NCBI RefSeq assembly: GCF_000389635.1
Contig: NC_021182.1
Location: forward strand, 2,666,001 to 2,730,000
Source of the DNA: Clostridium pasteurianum BC1
GTDB lineage: Bacteria; Bacillota; Clostridia; Clostridiales; Clostridiaceae
Length of the DNA: 64,000 bases
Direction: 5' to 3'
The notes beneath the pieces were generated by a model that worked only from the letters and a program-made list of their open reading frames with translations, did no database searches and was not told where the DNA came from. Position 1 is the first letter of the stretch. Each line of letters starts with the position of its first letter. The translations under genes and the position numbers were made by a program. Shown here one piece after another: positions 1-9,847 of this stretch.

Positions 1-141
1 TTTTGTGCCTGCTTTATGGCCAAAGCTTCGAGGAAACCCCTTACTTTTAGCCCATCTACCATTTCCATCACAAATTATAGCAATGTGCTTTGGAATTTTA
101 AGGCTATCATTACTTAATAAGCTTTCAATTGCACTACCCAT
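1..141 (-). CDS. Isoprenyl diphosphate synthase (UppS family), N-terminal part, runs off the window
   Basis: The reverse complement encodes [18 protein letters not shown] followed by a PRSFGHKAG segment. This is the substrate-binding signature of cis-prenyltransferases, which build undecaprenyl diphosphate for cell-wall synthesis. The invariant DGNGRW is present, and Cys replaces the usual Met before it. Only about 47 residues lie in the window; the rest is beyond position 1. Two in-frame ATGs exist, at 153 and 141. The AAGGAG at 155-160 lies 1 nt from the first and 13 nt from the second, so I prefer 141. It may be a paralogue of the housekeeping uppS, because it does not sit in the usual frr-uppS-cdsA cluster here. 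Confidence 0.8.
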   Translation of the reverse strand, partial: MGSAIESLLSNDSLKIPKHIAIICDGNGRWAKSKGFPRSFGHKAGTK

Positions 142-318
142 TTTATATTCCATTCTCCTTACTTTATAATATTTATCTTATTAATGATTCGCTTTATCTT
201 ACTATTCTGATTTAATTCACACAGATTTTTCTTAATTATAGCATCTTATACCAATTATGTATTATTTAATTTTAAAAGAACCTCATTTGAAAACATGGTA
301 AAATATAAAAATAAGATA

Positions 319-349
319 TTGACTCTAACATGGTGTGAGGCATTATTCT
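319..349 (+). promoter_or_regulatory. MerR-type promoter/operator of the downstream regulator gene
   Basis: TTGACT (319-324) and TATTCT (344-349) are separated by 19 bp, the long spacer typical of MerR-controlled promoters. The spacer carries the imperfect dyad CTAACATGGTGTGAGG. This is seen in the sequence. Autoregulation by the MerR protein starting at 391 is inferred from the family. Confidence 0.6.
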
Positions 350-390
350 TAAATTGTAATTAGCAATGATATTTTTAGGGAGTTGATTTT

Positions 391-1203
391 ATGTTTAAGA
401 TTGGAGATTTTTCTAAACTAACAATGATATCTGTACGTATGCTGCGATATTATGATGAGATGGGACTTTTTAAGCCTGCTGAAATAGATGCATTCACTGG
501 ATATAGATATTATTCAGCTAAGCAAATTACTAAGATTAATCTCATTGTTGCCCTTCGTGATATGGGTTTTAATGTGTCTGATATAGCAATTGCTATAAAT
601 GAGCAATCTGATGAGAAATTGAAAGACATTTTAAAACAAAAAGAAGCAGAAGTGAAAAATAATATTAAAGCTGAAGAAGAAAAACTAAGAAAAATCAATG
701 CTAAAATTAAGAATTTGAAAAAGGAGAAAGTCAATATGAATTATAATGTTATACTAAAATCAGTACCGTCATATAAAGTTATCTCATTAAGAGATACCAT
801 ACCAACATATGATGTAGAAGGAATCCTTTGGCAAAGGTTAGGTGAATATATTCAAGATAAAAAGATTTCTTGTAGTAATATTGCTTATGCCACCTATCAC
901 GATGAAGATTATAAAGAAGGTCCAGTTGACGTCGAAGTTTCAGTTGTTGTTGAAAAATTATTAAATGATGCTGATGGTTTTACTTTCAAAGAAACTGTAC
1001 CAATAGACCAAGTTGTAAGCATCTTAGTTCCAGGTGAATTTTCAAATATTGCTCCTGCATATAATTATCTTGGACAATGGATTGAAGAAAATGGATATGG
1101 TATATGTGGTAGTGCCCGTCAATTACCTATAAAAGGACCTTGTAATGAAGCAAACCCTAATGATTACTTAACTGAAATACAAGTCCCAGTAAAAAAATTA
1201 TAA
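391..1203 (+). CDS. MerR-family transcriptional activator with GyrI-like ligand-binding domain
   Basis: The 270-residue protein has a MerR winged helix at residues 1-70, including MLRYYDEMGLFKP and the GYRYYS wing. A Lys/Glu-rich coiled-coil dimerisation helix covers about 75-118. A C-terminal GyrI-like domain (about 120-270) is of the kind that binds hydrophobic drugs in BmrR-type multidrug regulators. GGGAG lies 9 nt before the ATG. No efflux pump follows; the next genes belong to a dead transposon, so the original target may have been lost or lie elsewhere. The MerR-type promoter just upstream suggests autoregulation. The fold assignment is secure, the ligand is unknown. Confidence 0.88.
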   Translation: MFKIGDFSKLTMISVRMLRYYDEMGLFKPAEIDAFTGYRYYSAKQITKINLIVALRDMGFNVSDIAIAINEQSDEKLKDILKQKEAEVKNNIKAEEEKLRKINAKIKNLKKEKVNMNYNVILKSVPSYKVISLRDTIPTYDVEGILWQRLGEYIQDKKISCSNIAYATYHDEDYKEGPVDVEVSVVVEKLLNDADGFTFKETVPIDQVVSILVPGEFSNIAPAYNYLGQWIEENGYGICGSARQLPIKGPCNEANPNDYLTEIQVPVKKL

Positions 1204-1306
1204 ATTAAACTTTTTCAGAGCCCTGTGATTGTCAAAACCTAATTTAAAATAATATTAATATTACTTTTTTATACAAATTATATATGTATATTTTACAAGC
1301 AATATA

Positions 1307-1333
1307 AAAACCAGTAAATAATTTGCTGGTTTT
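1307..1333 (+). terminator. Possible hairpin terminator after the MerR gene
   Basis: AAAACCAG (1307-1314) pairs with CTGGTTTT (1326-1333) around an 11-nt loop. The right arm ends in T residues, but no long U tract follows, so it is a weak candidate. Confidence 0.4.
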
Positions 1334-1407
1334 GTTTCGTAATATCTTAAACTACGACCTATTTATTAGTATATCATTATAGTAGATATAATTCTAACTT
1401 TTATAAA

Positions 1408-4381
1408 TTATTGCAATATCTCCCTCAAAGGTCTCATATTATCTATTAAATTGTAATCAGAACTATCATCAAAGTTATACTGACCAATAAAATTAATATG
1501 TTCCCATCCAAGTGGAGAAACGTGTCTTAGAAGAGATTCGTCAACTCCTTCTTTTTCCTTAAGTTTCTCAACTGCTTTAGGTAAGTACATAGTATTCCAA
1601 AGAGTTATGGAGTTTATAATTATACTTAAAGCAGTAGCTCTCTGTAACTGTCCTTGAATATCTTTTTCATGAAGCATTCCATATTTTCCAAAGAATATGG
1701 CTCTAGCCAGTGCATTCATTGCTTCACCTTTATTCAATCCTATCTGAATTTTTCTTCTGAAATCTTCGTCTGATAAATAATCCAGGATAAAAATAGTTTT
1801 TTCTATTTTGCCTAGTTCAGTTAATGCTTTAGCTAAGCTGTTTTGTCGTGCATAGGAACCCAATTTGCCCATTATCAATGATCCAGAAACGTTACCTTCT
1901 TTTATTGAGTATACAAGTTTCAATATATCATCATAATTTTCTTTTATAATTTTAGTATTTATCTTACCTTTTATAACTGACTGAATATTTTTAAAGTCTT
2001 CTTTTCTTTCAATACAATATAATTTACAGTCTGATATATCCCTAAGTCTTGGAGCAAATCTGAACCCTAATAAATGAGTTAATCCAAATACATGATCCGT
2101 ATACCCAGCCGTATCTGTATAATGCTCTTCAATTTCAAGTTCTGTTCTATGATTAAGAAGTATATCAATTATATGAATTGCATCTCTTGAATTTGTATTT
2201 ATAATACCTACTCCAAATCTTGAATATTGATCACTTACAGCTGAATACATTGTTACTCCTCTTTCTAATCCGTAATGAGGATTATAACTTGCATTTAAAG
2301 CTTCAACTGTCGATTTAATTCTTACACCATCAGAAGATGAAGTACTGCCATCACCCCAATGTACAACATAAGGCTGTCTATGATGATAATTTGTGATATC
2401 TGCCATAGCCTTTTCCATATTATCATCACTCATTCTCCAATTAACTACGTTACTCATCTGTTTATAGCTTATTCCCTTTACTGCTTGTTCCATTTTCTTA
2501 AGTCCTATATTGGTCCCAAGAGCCATAAGTGAAGCTGTTATACATGCTCTTTCATTATCTTTTGGTTCCTTGTTAGTTGAAGCATGGATTAGCTTATTAT
2601 CAAAAGCTGTAAATTTACAAATATCTATGATTATATCTGATAAATTTACTCTAGGTATTAAGCTGTAAAGCTTAGTAGATAATTTTTTTGCCTCATCAGG
2701 AACTGCTTTTTCTAATCTTTCTAATACAAATTTGTTATCTTCCATAGATACACCTTTCAATTTTTTTATATTATCAGACACATATTTTAATTTACTATTT
2801 AATAGCTCCAATCTAGCTTTTAAATATTCTTCAGCATTCAAAGATACTTTAAAATCAGTATTTTCAGCTTTATATTTTTCCCATTCATCATCTGTCATCA
2901 AATATTCTTCAAATGGTTTATGTTGCTTGCTTCCAACAATTGATATATCACCAGAACGAACTGCATTTTTAAGTTCAGTAAATGCTGCTAATTCATAATA
3001 TTTCTTATCTATATTACCTTTCTGATCATATACGTATTTTTCCCACTGATTAGTTACAAAATCTAAGGGAGCACCTTTAGGTACCTTTCTTTTAGTTTTA
3101 GAATTAAGCTCTCTTATAGTTTCTAGTGCTTTTAATACAGGTTCACCTTTTTTTGAAGCTTTAAACTCAAGAACTTTCAGTAATCTAGGGGTATATTTTC
3201 TGAGTGTGCTATATTTTTCAGTTATTAAGTCCAGAAAATTATATTCTTTAGGTCTAGTAATTTCAGATACTTCATTTATTGAGCTTACAAATTCATCCCA
3301 GGGCATAATATCTTCAATTGTCTTAAAATCAACTGCTGTTTTACCTTCTTCTTTAGCTTTAATTATTATCTTACCAAGATCTACATAATTAATTAGACCT
3401 ATATTTGCTTTTTTTCCATTTTTCTTCATAAGATTTTCCTGCTCTTTTTTACCGAAGGACTGAATATTTTTTATCTGAATGTCATGGATTTCAATAGCCT
3501 GATCTATAAGTTTTCTGCAAAAATTAACTAAATATATTGAAAGAATAGAATATCTTTTTTATCATCAAATCTCTTAAAATCATAGGCTTCATAATTTGAT
3601 CCTAATTTATATAATTCATCAATTCTATTGTTATGTATACTGCTTAAATCAATATTTTCAAGCTTTAAATTGCGAATATATTCAATTCTATCCGCAACTG
3701 CATTGAAAGCTTTTGATGAGGACTTTCCTGATATTTCACGAAGCCAGGATAATTTAGTTTTTTCTCTGTACTTTGAACATTTATCAAAATATCAAGACTT
3801 TTCTTTTGTTCATTTGATACTGATGTAGATATTAAATCAAAAATTTCATTATCAACATACTTTCTAACTTCAATTATAATATTTTCAATAGTTACTATAG
3901 AAGGCAGCAAAACTTTACATTTTTTAAGTTCATTAATTGCTTCTATAATCAGATATTTTAGATTATTATTTTTTAAGGCTTTATCTATTAAATAATTAAC
4001 TAAATATTCTCTATCTTTAGTTTTAAATCTCTTATACCCATATAGTTTTAATATTTCTTCTAAATGTTCATATCTTGTAGGTTGTCGCTTATTGTATGAT
4101 TGAAATTCAAAAGTACTGATTTTTAATTGTTCTGAAATATATAATATTATTTCAGAAGGTATATTTTCAAAATCCATCAAAGTCCACCCTGTAGATCTAA
4201 TTATACAGAGCTGAACTGCAAATCCTAATTTATTGCTAGTTTTTCTATGTTTATTTATAACTTGTATGTCTTCATCTGAAAGCATAAAAAATTTTTCTGT
4301 TTCAAATGAAGCTACATTATTGGGAAGTTTCATATATTCTTTTCGCTCTTTGCTAGTTAAAAATTCTCCACCACGTGCCAT
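1408..4381 (-). pseudogene. tnpA: Tn3-family transposase (tnpA), broken by two 1-nt indels
   Basis: Two reading frames make one Tn3 transposase of about 990 residues. The N-terminal DUF4158 part (MARGGEFLTSKERKEY...) runs 4381-3665, and the large DDE catalytic part (HWGDGSTSSSDG, DTAGYTDHVFG, GLTHLLGF) runs 3429-1408. The homologous reading is restored by removing one A near 3762-3767 and adding one A near 3557-3562. Both sites are A homopolymers, and together they would restore the frame. A good SD (GGGGTGAATTAA) precedes the ATG. The product would have moved the transposon; as written it is dead, unless the indels are sequencing errors. It belongs with the recombinase and terminal repeat to its right. 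Confidence 0.9.
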
Positions 4382-4393
4382 TTAATTCACCCC

Positions 4394-4992
4394 TTATAAA
4401 TTAATGTTTAAATAAACATCATTTATTTCTTCTTGAGTTATTCCAATATATCGTTTTGTCACAGATTGTGATCCGTGATTAAGTATTTTCATAAGCGTTT
4501 CAATTGGTACACCCTGCTTCCAAGCCATAAAGCAAAAGGTTTTTCTCATACTATGGGTCCCTATATGAGTACTCAGCTTTACATTATCCTGTATGTCCTT
4601 AAATATCCTCCAAGCCATTTTTACACTTAAATGGCTATTGCCTCCTTGTCTTGATTTAAAGATATATTTATTATCAGATGGCTTATCTGCATATTCAAAA
4701 TACTCCAAAAGAGCTTTTTTCATAGATTGATTTATAGGGAAAACTTTTTGTTTGCTTGTCTTTTTTTCAATTAGCCTAATTTCTTTTTTAGTTCTCCAAT
4801 TTCATAAAAAACATCTTCCCATTTTAATTTTACAATATCGCTTACCCTTAGAGCTGAATTTATACCTACAACAAATATAGTATAATCTCTTAAATTTTTT
4901 CCGGATAGATAATTTTTTACTGCCTGAATTTCTCTTTTACTTTTTATTGGTTCTACTGTTTTGCTTCCTTTTTTCATTTTATCATTTGCCAT
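4394..4992 (-). pseudogene. Tyrosine recombinase (TnpI-like), broken by a 1-nt deletion
   Basis: Two frames join into one site-specific recombinase. The first holds NSALRVSDIVKLKW with catalytic Arg I. The second holds HSMRKTF (H-x-x-R), NHGS and KRYIGI with the nucleophilic Tyr. The break is at an A6 run near 4784-4791, where A7 would restore the frame to KEIRLIEKK. The gene directly precedes tnpA, the order seen in Tn4430-like Tn3 elements that resolve cointegrates with a tyrosine rather than a serine recombinase. The protein is about 200 residues, shorter than usual TnpI, and lacks a clear N-terminal core-binding domain, so it may also be N-terminally truncated. Confidence 0.82.
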
Positions 4993-5005
4993 TTTTATCC
5001 CTCAC

Positions 5006-5047
5006 TTAGTTAGTATTATCAATACTATAATTGTACTTTAACTAACT
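5006..5047. other. Candidate internal resolution site of the Tn3 element
   Basis: Upstream of the recombinase start lie a dyad AGTATT-atc-AATACT (5012-5026) and an outer inverted pair, TTAGTTAG and CTAACTTG. The position between tnpI and the terminal repeat fits a core recombination site. The symmetry is visible; the role is inferred. Confidence 0.4.
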
Positions 5048-5204
5048 TGTTTTGAGTAAAAAATAAGAGTTTTATCATTTAGTGATTAAACCCTAGATAT
5101 ATCCATGCTTTACACTGATGTTATATACTTTTTCGAGTTAGAACTATTTAGTATTAATTCTAAGTCAGAATGTTTTGATAAAATATATTTTTGGTAATAA
5201 CTGT

Positions 5205-5242
5205 CTTAACGTATATTTTCCGCGTTTTGCGAGCACTACCCC
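5205..5242 (-). repeat. 38-bp terminal inverted repeat of the Tn3-family transposon
   Basis: Read outward-in on the minus strand, the end begins GGGGTAGTGCTCGC and finishes ACGTTAAG, exactly 38 bp. GGGG start, length and TTAAG/CTAAG inner end are diagnostic of Tn3-family ends. Bases 5243-5247 (ATTAT) would be the 5-bp target duplication. I could not find the matching left end beside 1408. Confidence 0.85.
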
Positions 5243-5245
5243 ATT

Positions 5246-5815
5246 ATGAAAATAGTTTGCATCGGAGACAGCTTAACCTACGGATATGGAGTACATTCAG
5301 AAGAATGTTGGGTTGAATTGCTTCACAAAAGTTTAAATATAGAAATTATAAATAAAGGTGTAAATGGAGATACTACTACTGGTATATTATCAAGATCCTA
5401 TAAGGATATATTAGAACTAAATCCTTCTCATGTCATATTAATGGCAGGGACTAACGATATATTATTAAATTATTCTATAGATAATATTATAGATAACATA
5501 AAGTTTCTATTGAAAGAAATCAAAAATAATAACATATCCCCAATTTTAGCATTACAACCCCCTGTTATTGCTGGACTTGCTAGAACTCATTGGGATGAAT
5601 ACATAAATTATACTAAGGCAGACGAACATTTGTTCCAGTATATTCAAGAAACAAAAACTTTTTCATTTGAAAACAATATTAACATTATAGATTTCTATAG
5701 TACTTTTATAAAAATCAATGATATAACAAATCTATACAGCGATGGAATTCACCCTAATAGCAAAGGTCATAAATTAATGTTCGAAACCATTATTAAATCA
5801 AATGTTATCAAATAG
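5246..5815 (+). CDS. SGNH/GDSL-family esterase or lysophospholipase-like hydrolase
   Basis: The 189-residue protein carries the SGNH blocks in order: GDSLTYGYG (Ser nucleophile, residues 7-15), NGDTTTG (Gly/Asn region), AGTND (Asn) and SDGIHPN (Asp-His pair near the C-terminus). No signal peptide is seen, so it is probably cytoplasmic, like TesA-type lysophospholipases of this size. The ATG lies only 3 bp beyond the Tn3 terminal repeat, and no Shine-Dalgarno is left upstream. The insertion has probably removed its native promoter and RBS. The hydrolase itself looks intact; the substrate cannot be predicted. Confidence 0.85.
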   Translation: MKIVCIGDSLTYGYGVHSEECWVELLHKSLNIEIINKGVNGDTTTGILSRSYKDILELNPSHVILMAGTNDILLNYSIDNIIDNIKFLLKEIKNNNISPILALQPPVIAGLARTHWDEYINYTKADEHLFQYIQETKTFSFENNINIIDFYSTFIKINDITNLYSDGIHPNSKGHKLMFETIIKSNVIK

Positions 5816-5981
5816 ACATGTGTACCTTTTTTACTATTTTCAATTCCAGCTATACATTTATATATTAATATAATTTTTATATAGTTATTTGATTATTATA
5901 CCTACAATTATATAAAACCTAAATACATTAAAATTAAAAGTATTAATGAAACTAATAGTCTATATCAAAATATATATCCTA

Positions 5982-7082
5982 TTAGTTTTTACCATTTAAA
6001 TATTCTGCAATCATTCTTGCTACATATTTTGAGGTTCCCTTTGATTCCTCAAGTGTATTAGAAACGGCACCCATTTCCAGTAAAAATGCATTATTACTCT
6101 TATCTTCATTAAATGCACCTATTCCATGACCATAATAGAATACTCCATCATTAATAAGTAACTGTGGAAAATCTCTTTTAGCTGTATTTAATAATGAATT
6201 TACAAGAGCCATATTATTGTTAAAATGAGGATTATTTCTTGCCATAACAAACCAAAATTTACCTAAATTTTGCCCCTTTATATTTGTAGTAACATTATTT
6301 TTATTTGTATCTGAATCTCTATGTATATCAATTATCATTTTAAAATCACCATATTTACTTAAGTATTTATTCAAAGTTTCTCTTGATCTCTCATAGCTAC
6401 TGTTGTAAGCTAAAACATTATGAATAGTTGTATCATGTATTACTGAAATACCGTAATCATTTGAAAGAGTTTTAGCAAGTTCATCTCCAACTGCACATAC
6501 ATTTTTTGTAGGATCAAGATTATCTTTTCCATAAACCCCGTAGCTTTCAGTTGTATGCGAATGGTATATAAGTATTTCAGGCTTTGAATTATCAAGGTTT
6601 TTCTTTAACTTTGAATTGTAAACTTGATAAGTTTGATTAGGAAGATTTAAATTAGCATTATTACTTGAATCACTATTCCCCGTATTTTTAGTTATATCAC
6701 CATCCTTTAACTGAAAATTGCTTACATTTATACTTTTATTATTATAGTTTATAGAATTATTATCTACTTTAAAATAGGATATTTCCCTTTTTAAAATTTC
6801 ATCAGGTTTAGTTAAATTAACCCCTATATAGTTTAAAAGTCCACTTTTTAAAGAGAAGGTGCTTTCTGCCATATCGGACTCATCAAAACTTGTAACTTTT
6901 ACTATTGGCATTACATAATTAACTAACTGTACATATAACATATTTCCTCTTCCACCAGTTAGTACATTCTGAATTTTTGCCTGATTAAAGAAACCAAAAA
7001 ATGTATATAAGGAAAATATAATTATGCTAACCCCTAGAATTGATATAAGATAACTTGTCCTAGTTATTCCCTTATTAATCAT
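5982..7082 (-). CDS. spoIIP: Stage II sporulation protein P family (SpoIIP-like cell-wall hydrolase)
   Basis: SpoIIP works with SpoIID and SpoIIM in septal peptidoglycan remodelling during engulfment, as an amidase/endopeptidase. Visible features are an N-terminal membrane anchor (residues 9-29), a Ser/Asn-rich linker, then the catalytic domain with YHSHTTESY (metal-binding His), IIDIHRDS, YYGHGIGAF and EMGAVSNTLEE (conserved Glu). I chose the ATG at 7082 because AGGAGG lies 8 nt upstream; an upstream extension to 7166 has no RBS and no homology. Length 366 residues is normal. It stands alone, divergent from lexA, not in the usual gpr-spoIIP pair, so it may be a paralogue. Confidence 0.85.
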   Translation of the reverse strand: MINKGITRTSYLISILGVSIIIFSLYTFFGFFNQAKIQNVLTGGRGNMLYVQLVNYVMPIVKVTSFDESDMAESTFSLKSGLLNYIGVNLTKPDEILKREISYFKVDNNSINYNNKSINVSNFQLKDGDITKNTGNSDSSNNANLNLPNQTYQVYNSKLKKNLDNSKPEILIYHSHTTESYGVYGKDNLDPTKNVCAVGDELAKTLSNDYGISVIHDTTIHNVLAYNSSYERSRETLNKYLSKYGDFKMIIDIHRDSDTNKNNVTTNIKGQNLGKFWFVMARNNPHFNNNMALVNSLLNTAKRDFPQLLINDGVFYYGHGIGAFNEDKSNNAFLLEMGAVSNTLEESKGTSKYVARMIAEYLNGKN

Positions 7083-7140
7083 TAACAATACCTCCTGCTC
7101 CTTATAGTATATGAGAGGTGATATGGATTTATAACTTATC

Positions 7141-7180
7141 AGAACGTAAGTTTGCATCATATTCAATAATGTGTTATAAT
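7141..7180 (+). promoter_or_regulatory. lexA promoter with overlapping LexA (SOS) operator
   Basis: A -35 TTGCAT (7152-7157), 17-bp spacer and perfect -10 TATAAT (7175-7180) form a sigma-A promoter. GAACGTAAGTTT (7142-7153) fits the Gram-positive SOS box GAACNNNNGTTC with one mismatch and covers the -35. Autorepression of lexA follows from established knowledge of Gram-positive LexA. The box also lies 60 bp upstream of the divergent spoIIP start. Confidence 0.82.
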
Positions 7181-7214
7181 TTTCTAAAATACTGTTATAG
7201 TTAGAGGTGTAGCA

Positions 7215-7826
7215 ATGTCAAAAGATAATAATAGAGATATTCAGACTGAAATATATGAATTCATAAAGTCTGAAGTTATAAATAAAGGCTATCCTCCTTC
7301 TGTTAGAGAAATTTGTGCTCAGGTAGGTCTAAGTTCTACCTCTACCGTACATGGTCATCTTTCTAGAATGGAAAAAAAGGGCCTTATAAAAAGAGATCCT
7401 ACAAAACCTAGAGCAATTGAACTGCTTAGAGACACAGTTGTAAAAAAAGAGCTTATAGATATTCCAGTAATAGGTAAGGTTACCGCCGGCAAACCAATTT
7501 TGGCAGTAGAAAATATTGAAGATTATTTTCCTCTTCCCCTAGAATATATCAAAAACAATAATGATTTATTCATACTGAGAATATCTGGTGAAAGCATGAT
7601 AGAAGCTGGAATATATGATAAGGATTTTGCGATTATTGAAAAGGTAAGTTCCGCATCAAATGGAGATATAGTAGTAGCACTGATAAATGACGAAGCTACC
7701 ATAAAAACATTCTACAAGGAAAAGGATCATATAAGACTTCAGCCTGAAAATCATACCATGGAACCGATAATTCTTCCCAGCTGTGATATTATAGGCAGGT
7801 TAGTAGGTATATATAGACGCTATTAA
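7215..7826 (+). CDS. lexA: LexA repressor, SOS-response transcriptional regulator
   Basis: The 203-residue protein represses DNA-damage genes and self-cleaves when RecA filaments form. The winged helix (residues 8-65) includes [19 protein letters not shown]. The cleavage bond is Ala91-Gly92 in GKVTAGKP. The S24 protease domain has Ser127 (GESM) and Lys164 (ATIKTF), equivalent to the E. coli Ser/Lys dyad. AGAGGTG precedes the ATG by 5 nt. It is single-gene, with its own operator and a strong terminator. It faces the mutSL/hfq cluster convergently. Confidence 0.97.
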   Translation: MSKDNNRDIQTEIYEFIKSEVINKGYPPSVREICAQVGLSSTSTVHGHLSRMEKKGLIKRDPTKPRAIELLRDTVVKKELIDIPVIGKVTAGKPILAVENIEDYFPLPLEYIKNNNDLFILRISGESMIEAGIYDKDFAIIEKVSSASNGDIVVALINDEATIKTFYKEKDHIRLQPENHTMEPIILPSCDIIGRLVGIYRRY

Positions 7827-7870
7827 AAAGTAAGGTAGAAAACAAATTACGCTTTCTACCTTACTTTTTT
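7825..7870. terminator. Strong intrinsic terminator after lexA
   Basis: A 17-bp perfect stem (AAAAAGTAAGGTAGAAA at 7825-7841, complement at 7853-7869) closes an 11-nt loop and ends in T6. It can act in both directions, serving lexA and possibly the convergent ynbB transcript. Confidence 0.9.
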
Positions 7871-7992
7871 AATTCACATAAACTTAAATTTCCACGGAAT
7901 TTACATGGATCATCCAAATATGGTCGTTGCTATCCTCCGTTTCAAAAAAGCATAGAATCAAAATCTTTTATTAATGAGAAGTATTACAACTG

Positions 7993-9279
7993 TTAGTCAT
8001 TATATAAATTTGAAAGAGCTATCATAATACCTATTTTAGCATGGTCAAAGGTCAAACCACCCTGTAAATACGCAATAAAAGGTTCTCTTATAGGTGCATC
8101 TGCTGAAAGTTCTATGGAAGCTCCTTGTATAAAGGCCCCAGCTGCCATTATAACCTGATCCTCATATCCTGGCATATCCCAAGGCTCACATTCTACAAAG
8201 GAATCAATAGGAGAACCCTTCTGTATTCCCTTGCAAAATTTAATAAGTTTATCCTTGTCATTAAATTTTATTGCCTGTATTATATCACTTCTATTGTCAT
8301 CAAATTTAGGAAGTACTTCAAAACCTGCAAGCTCCATGAGTCTGGAACAAAATACAGCTCCTTTTAGTGCCTCTATTGCCACATGAGGCGCCAGAAATAG
8401 TCCTTGATATAAAGCTCTCATAACACCAAAGGTTGACCCACATTCTCCTCCAATACCAGGTATAGTAAGTCTATAGGAAGCCTGTGTTACATATTCCTCT
8501 TTTCCTACAACATATCCACCTGTGGGTGCTATCCCGCCACCTATATTTTTTATAAGAGAGCCGGCAGCTAAATCTGCCCCCACTTCTGTAGGTTCTTTTA
8601 TATCGATAAATTCACCATAGCAATTATCAATAAAACATATTACATCTTTCCTGATAGCTTTTATAAAATCTATTACATTTTTTATTTCTTCAATAGTTAG
8701 AGCCTTTCTCCAGCCATAACCAGTGGATCTTTGTATATGAACTAATTTAATGTTTTCATTTTCCTTCAATGCCTTTTCTATGGCCTGAAAATCAAATTCT
8801 CCATTTATATTTAAATCAATTTTTTTATATTTTACTCCATACTCCATAAGTGAACCTATGTTCTTTTCCTTGCTTATACCTATTATATTATGTAATGTAT
8901 CATAGGGAGTTCCACAAATAGAAAGCATGGTATCCCCCGTTCTCAAATTGCCAAAAAGAGCTGCTCCAATAGCATGGGTTCCATTTACAAAATGTGGTCT
9001 TACAAGAGCACTTTCTGTTTTAAAAATCCTTGCATATACTTTATCTAAGCTATCCCTTCCTATATCACCGTATCCGTAACCTGTACTATTAGTAAAATGA
9101 GAATCACTTATTCTCTCTTCTTGAAAGGCATTTAATACTTTTAGTTGATTATATTCTCTAATAGCATCATATCTGTCAAATTCACTCTTAATATCTTCTA
9201 GAGCTTTATCTGCTAGTTTAATTACCTCTTCTCTTATATTATATTTATTCATTAATAAATTCTTTGTGAATTCCATCAT
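7993..9279 (-). CDS. ynbB: PLP-dependent methionine gamma-lyase-like protein (YnbB / aluminium-resistance family)
   Basis: The 428-residue protein belongs to the fold-type I PLP family annotated as 'aluminium resistance' or methionine gamma-lyase-related. Visible are a substrate loop near STGYGYGDIGRDSL, FIDNCYGEFID (the PLP-binding Asp region) and AAGSLIKNIGGGIAP with the Schiff-base Lys. The true reaction is not established for the family. GGGAGGGG lies 9 nt before the ATG pair; either Met could be the first residue. The order hfq-ynbB downstream of miaA is conserved in Firmicutes, which supports the call; the link to Hfq is unknown. Confidence 0.85.
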   Translation of the reverse strand: MMEFTKNLLMNKYNIREEVIKLADKALEDIKSEFDRYDAIREYNQLKVLNAFQEERISDSHFTNSTGYGYGDIGRDSLDKVYARIFKTESALVRPHFVNGTHAIGAALFGNLRTGDTMLSICGTPYDTLHNIIGISKEKNIGSLMEYGVKYKKIDLNINGEFDFQAIEKALKENENIKLVHIQRSTGYGWRKALTIEEIKNVIDFIKAIRKDVICFIDNCYGEFIDIKEPTEVGADLAAGSLIKNIGGGIAPTGGYVVGKEEYVTQASYRLTIPGIGGECGSTFGVMRALYQGLFLAPHVAIEALKGAVFCSRLMELAGFEVLPKFDDNRSDIIQAIKFNDKDKLIKFCKGIQKGSPIDSFVECEPWDMPGYEDQVIMAAGAFIQGASIELSADAPIREPFIAYLQGGLTFDHAKIGIMIALSNLYND

Positions 9280-9462
9280 TTGTATAATCCCCTCCCAGGC
9301 ATGTGAAAATAACTAATAATCTAATTCTTATTAGTTATCCTATCCATTTCAATCATTCTATACAATCTGCATTACCAAAAGCTATTAAATTCAAGTTTAT
9401 AAAAATATAATTTAGCCATTTGTAATTAAAAATTATATAAACCAATAAATATATTAGCACAG

Positions 9463-9490
9463 AAAAAAAGAATAGGCAAATACCTATTCT
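9463..9490 (-). terminator. Intrinsic terminator overlapping the hfq stop codon
   Basis: On the minus strand AGAATAGG-TATTTG-CCTATTCT is followed by a run of T. The stem contains the hfq stop codon at 9484-9486. It separates hfq from ynbB. Confidence 0.8.
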
Positions 9491-9735
9491 CTTGTCTCAT
9501 CCTCTATATTTTGGCTAAATAATATTGGCTTTAAAGGAGTAATAGTTGAAATTGCATGTTTGTAGATCATCATTTGCTTTCCATCAGAATCAATGATTAC
9601 TGTAAAACTATCAAATCCCTTTACATTTCCTCTAAGTTGAAATCCATTTGTCAAATGAATTGTAACTGGTATTTTATTCTTTCTTGATCCATTTAAAAAT
9701 ATATCTTGCAAATTATTTGTGGATTTATTAATCAT
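9484..9735 (-). CDS. hfq: RNA chaperone Hfq
   Basis: Hfq forms a hexameric Sm-like ring that binds A/U-rich RNA. The 83-residue protein shows the Sm1 motif ([20 protein letters not shown]) and Sm2 motif (YKHAISTI), including the Tyr-Lys-His of the proximal U-binding site. An AGGTTAAAA RBS lies upstream. It follows miaA by about 110 bp, as in most Firmicutes and Proteobacteria. The C-terminus is short ([16 protein letters not shown]), typical of Gram-positive Hfq. Confidence 0.95.
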   Translation of the reverse strand: MINKSTNNLQDIFLNGSRKNKIPVTIHLTNGFQLRGNVKGFDSFTVIIDSDGKQMMIYKHAISTITPLKPILFSQNIEDETRE

Positions 9736-9847
9736 ATTTTTAACCTCCGTTTGTTTTATATAAGTATTCTATAAAAATTGACTAAATCCTCTTATTTTTA
9801 TCTAAGTTTTTTAATTCTCTGAATTATTAAGCATATTATTAGTTATT

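Noticed and set aside
1370-1410. Left terminal repeat and ATTAT target duplication of the Tn3 element
   Set aside because: ATTAT occurs near 1375, but it is not followed by a GGGG-type 38-bp end, and AT-rich pentamers are expected by chance.
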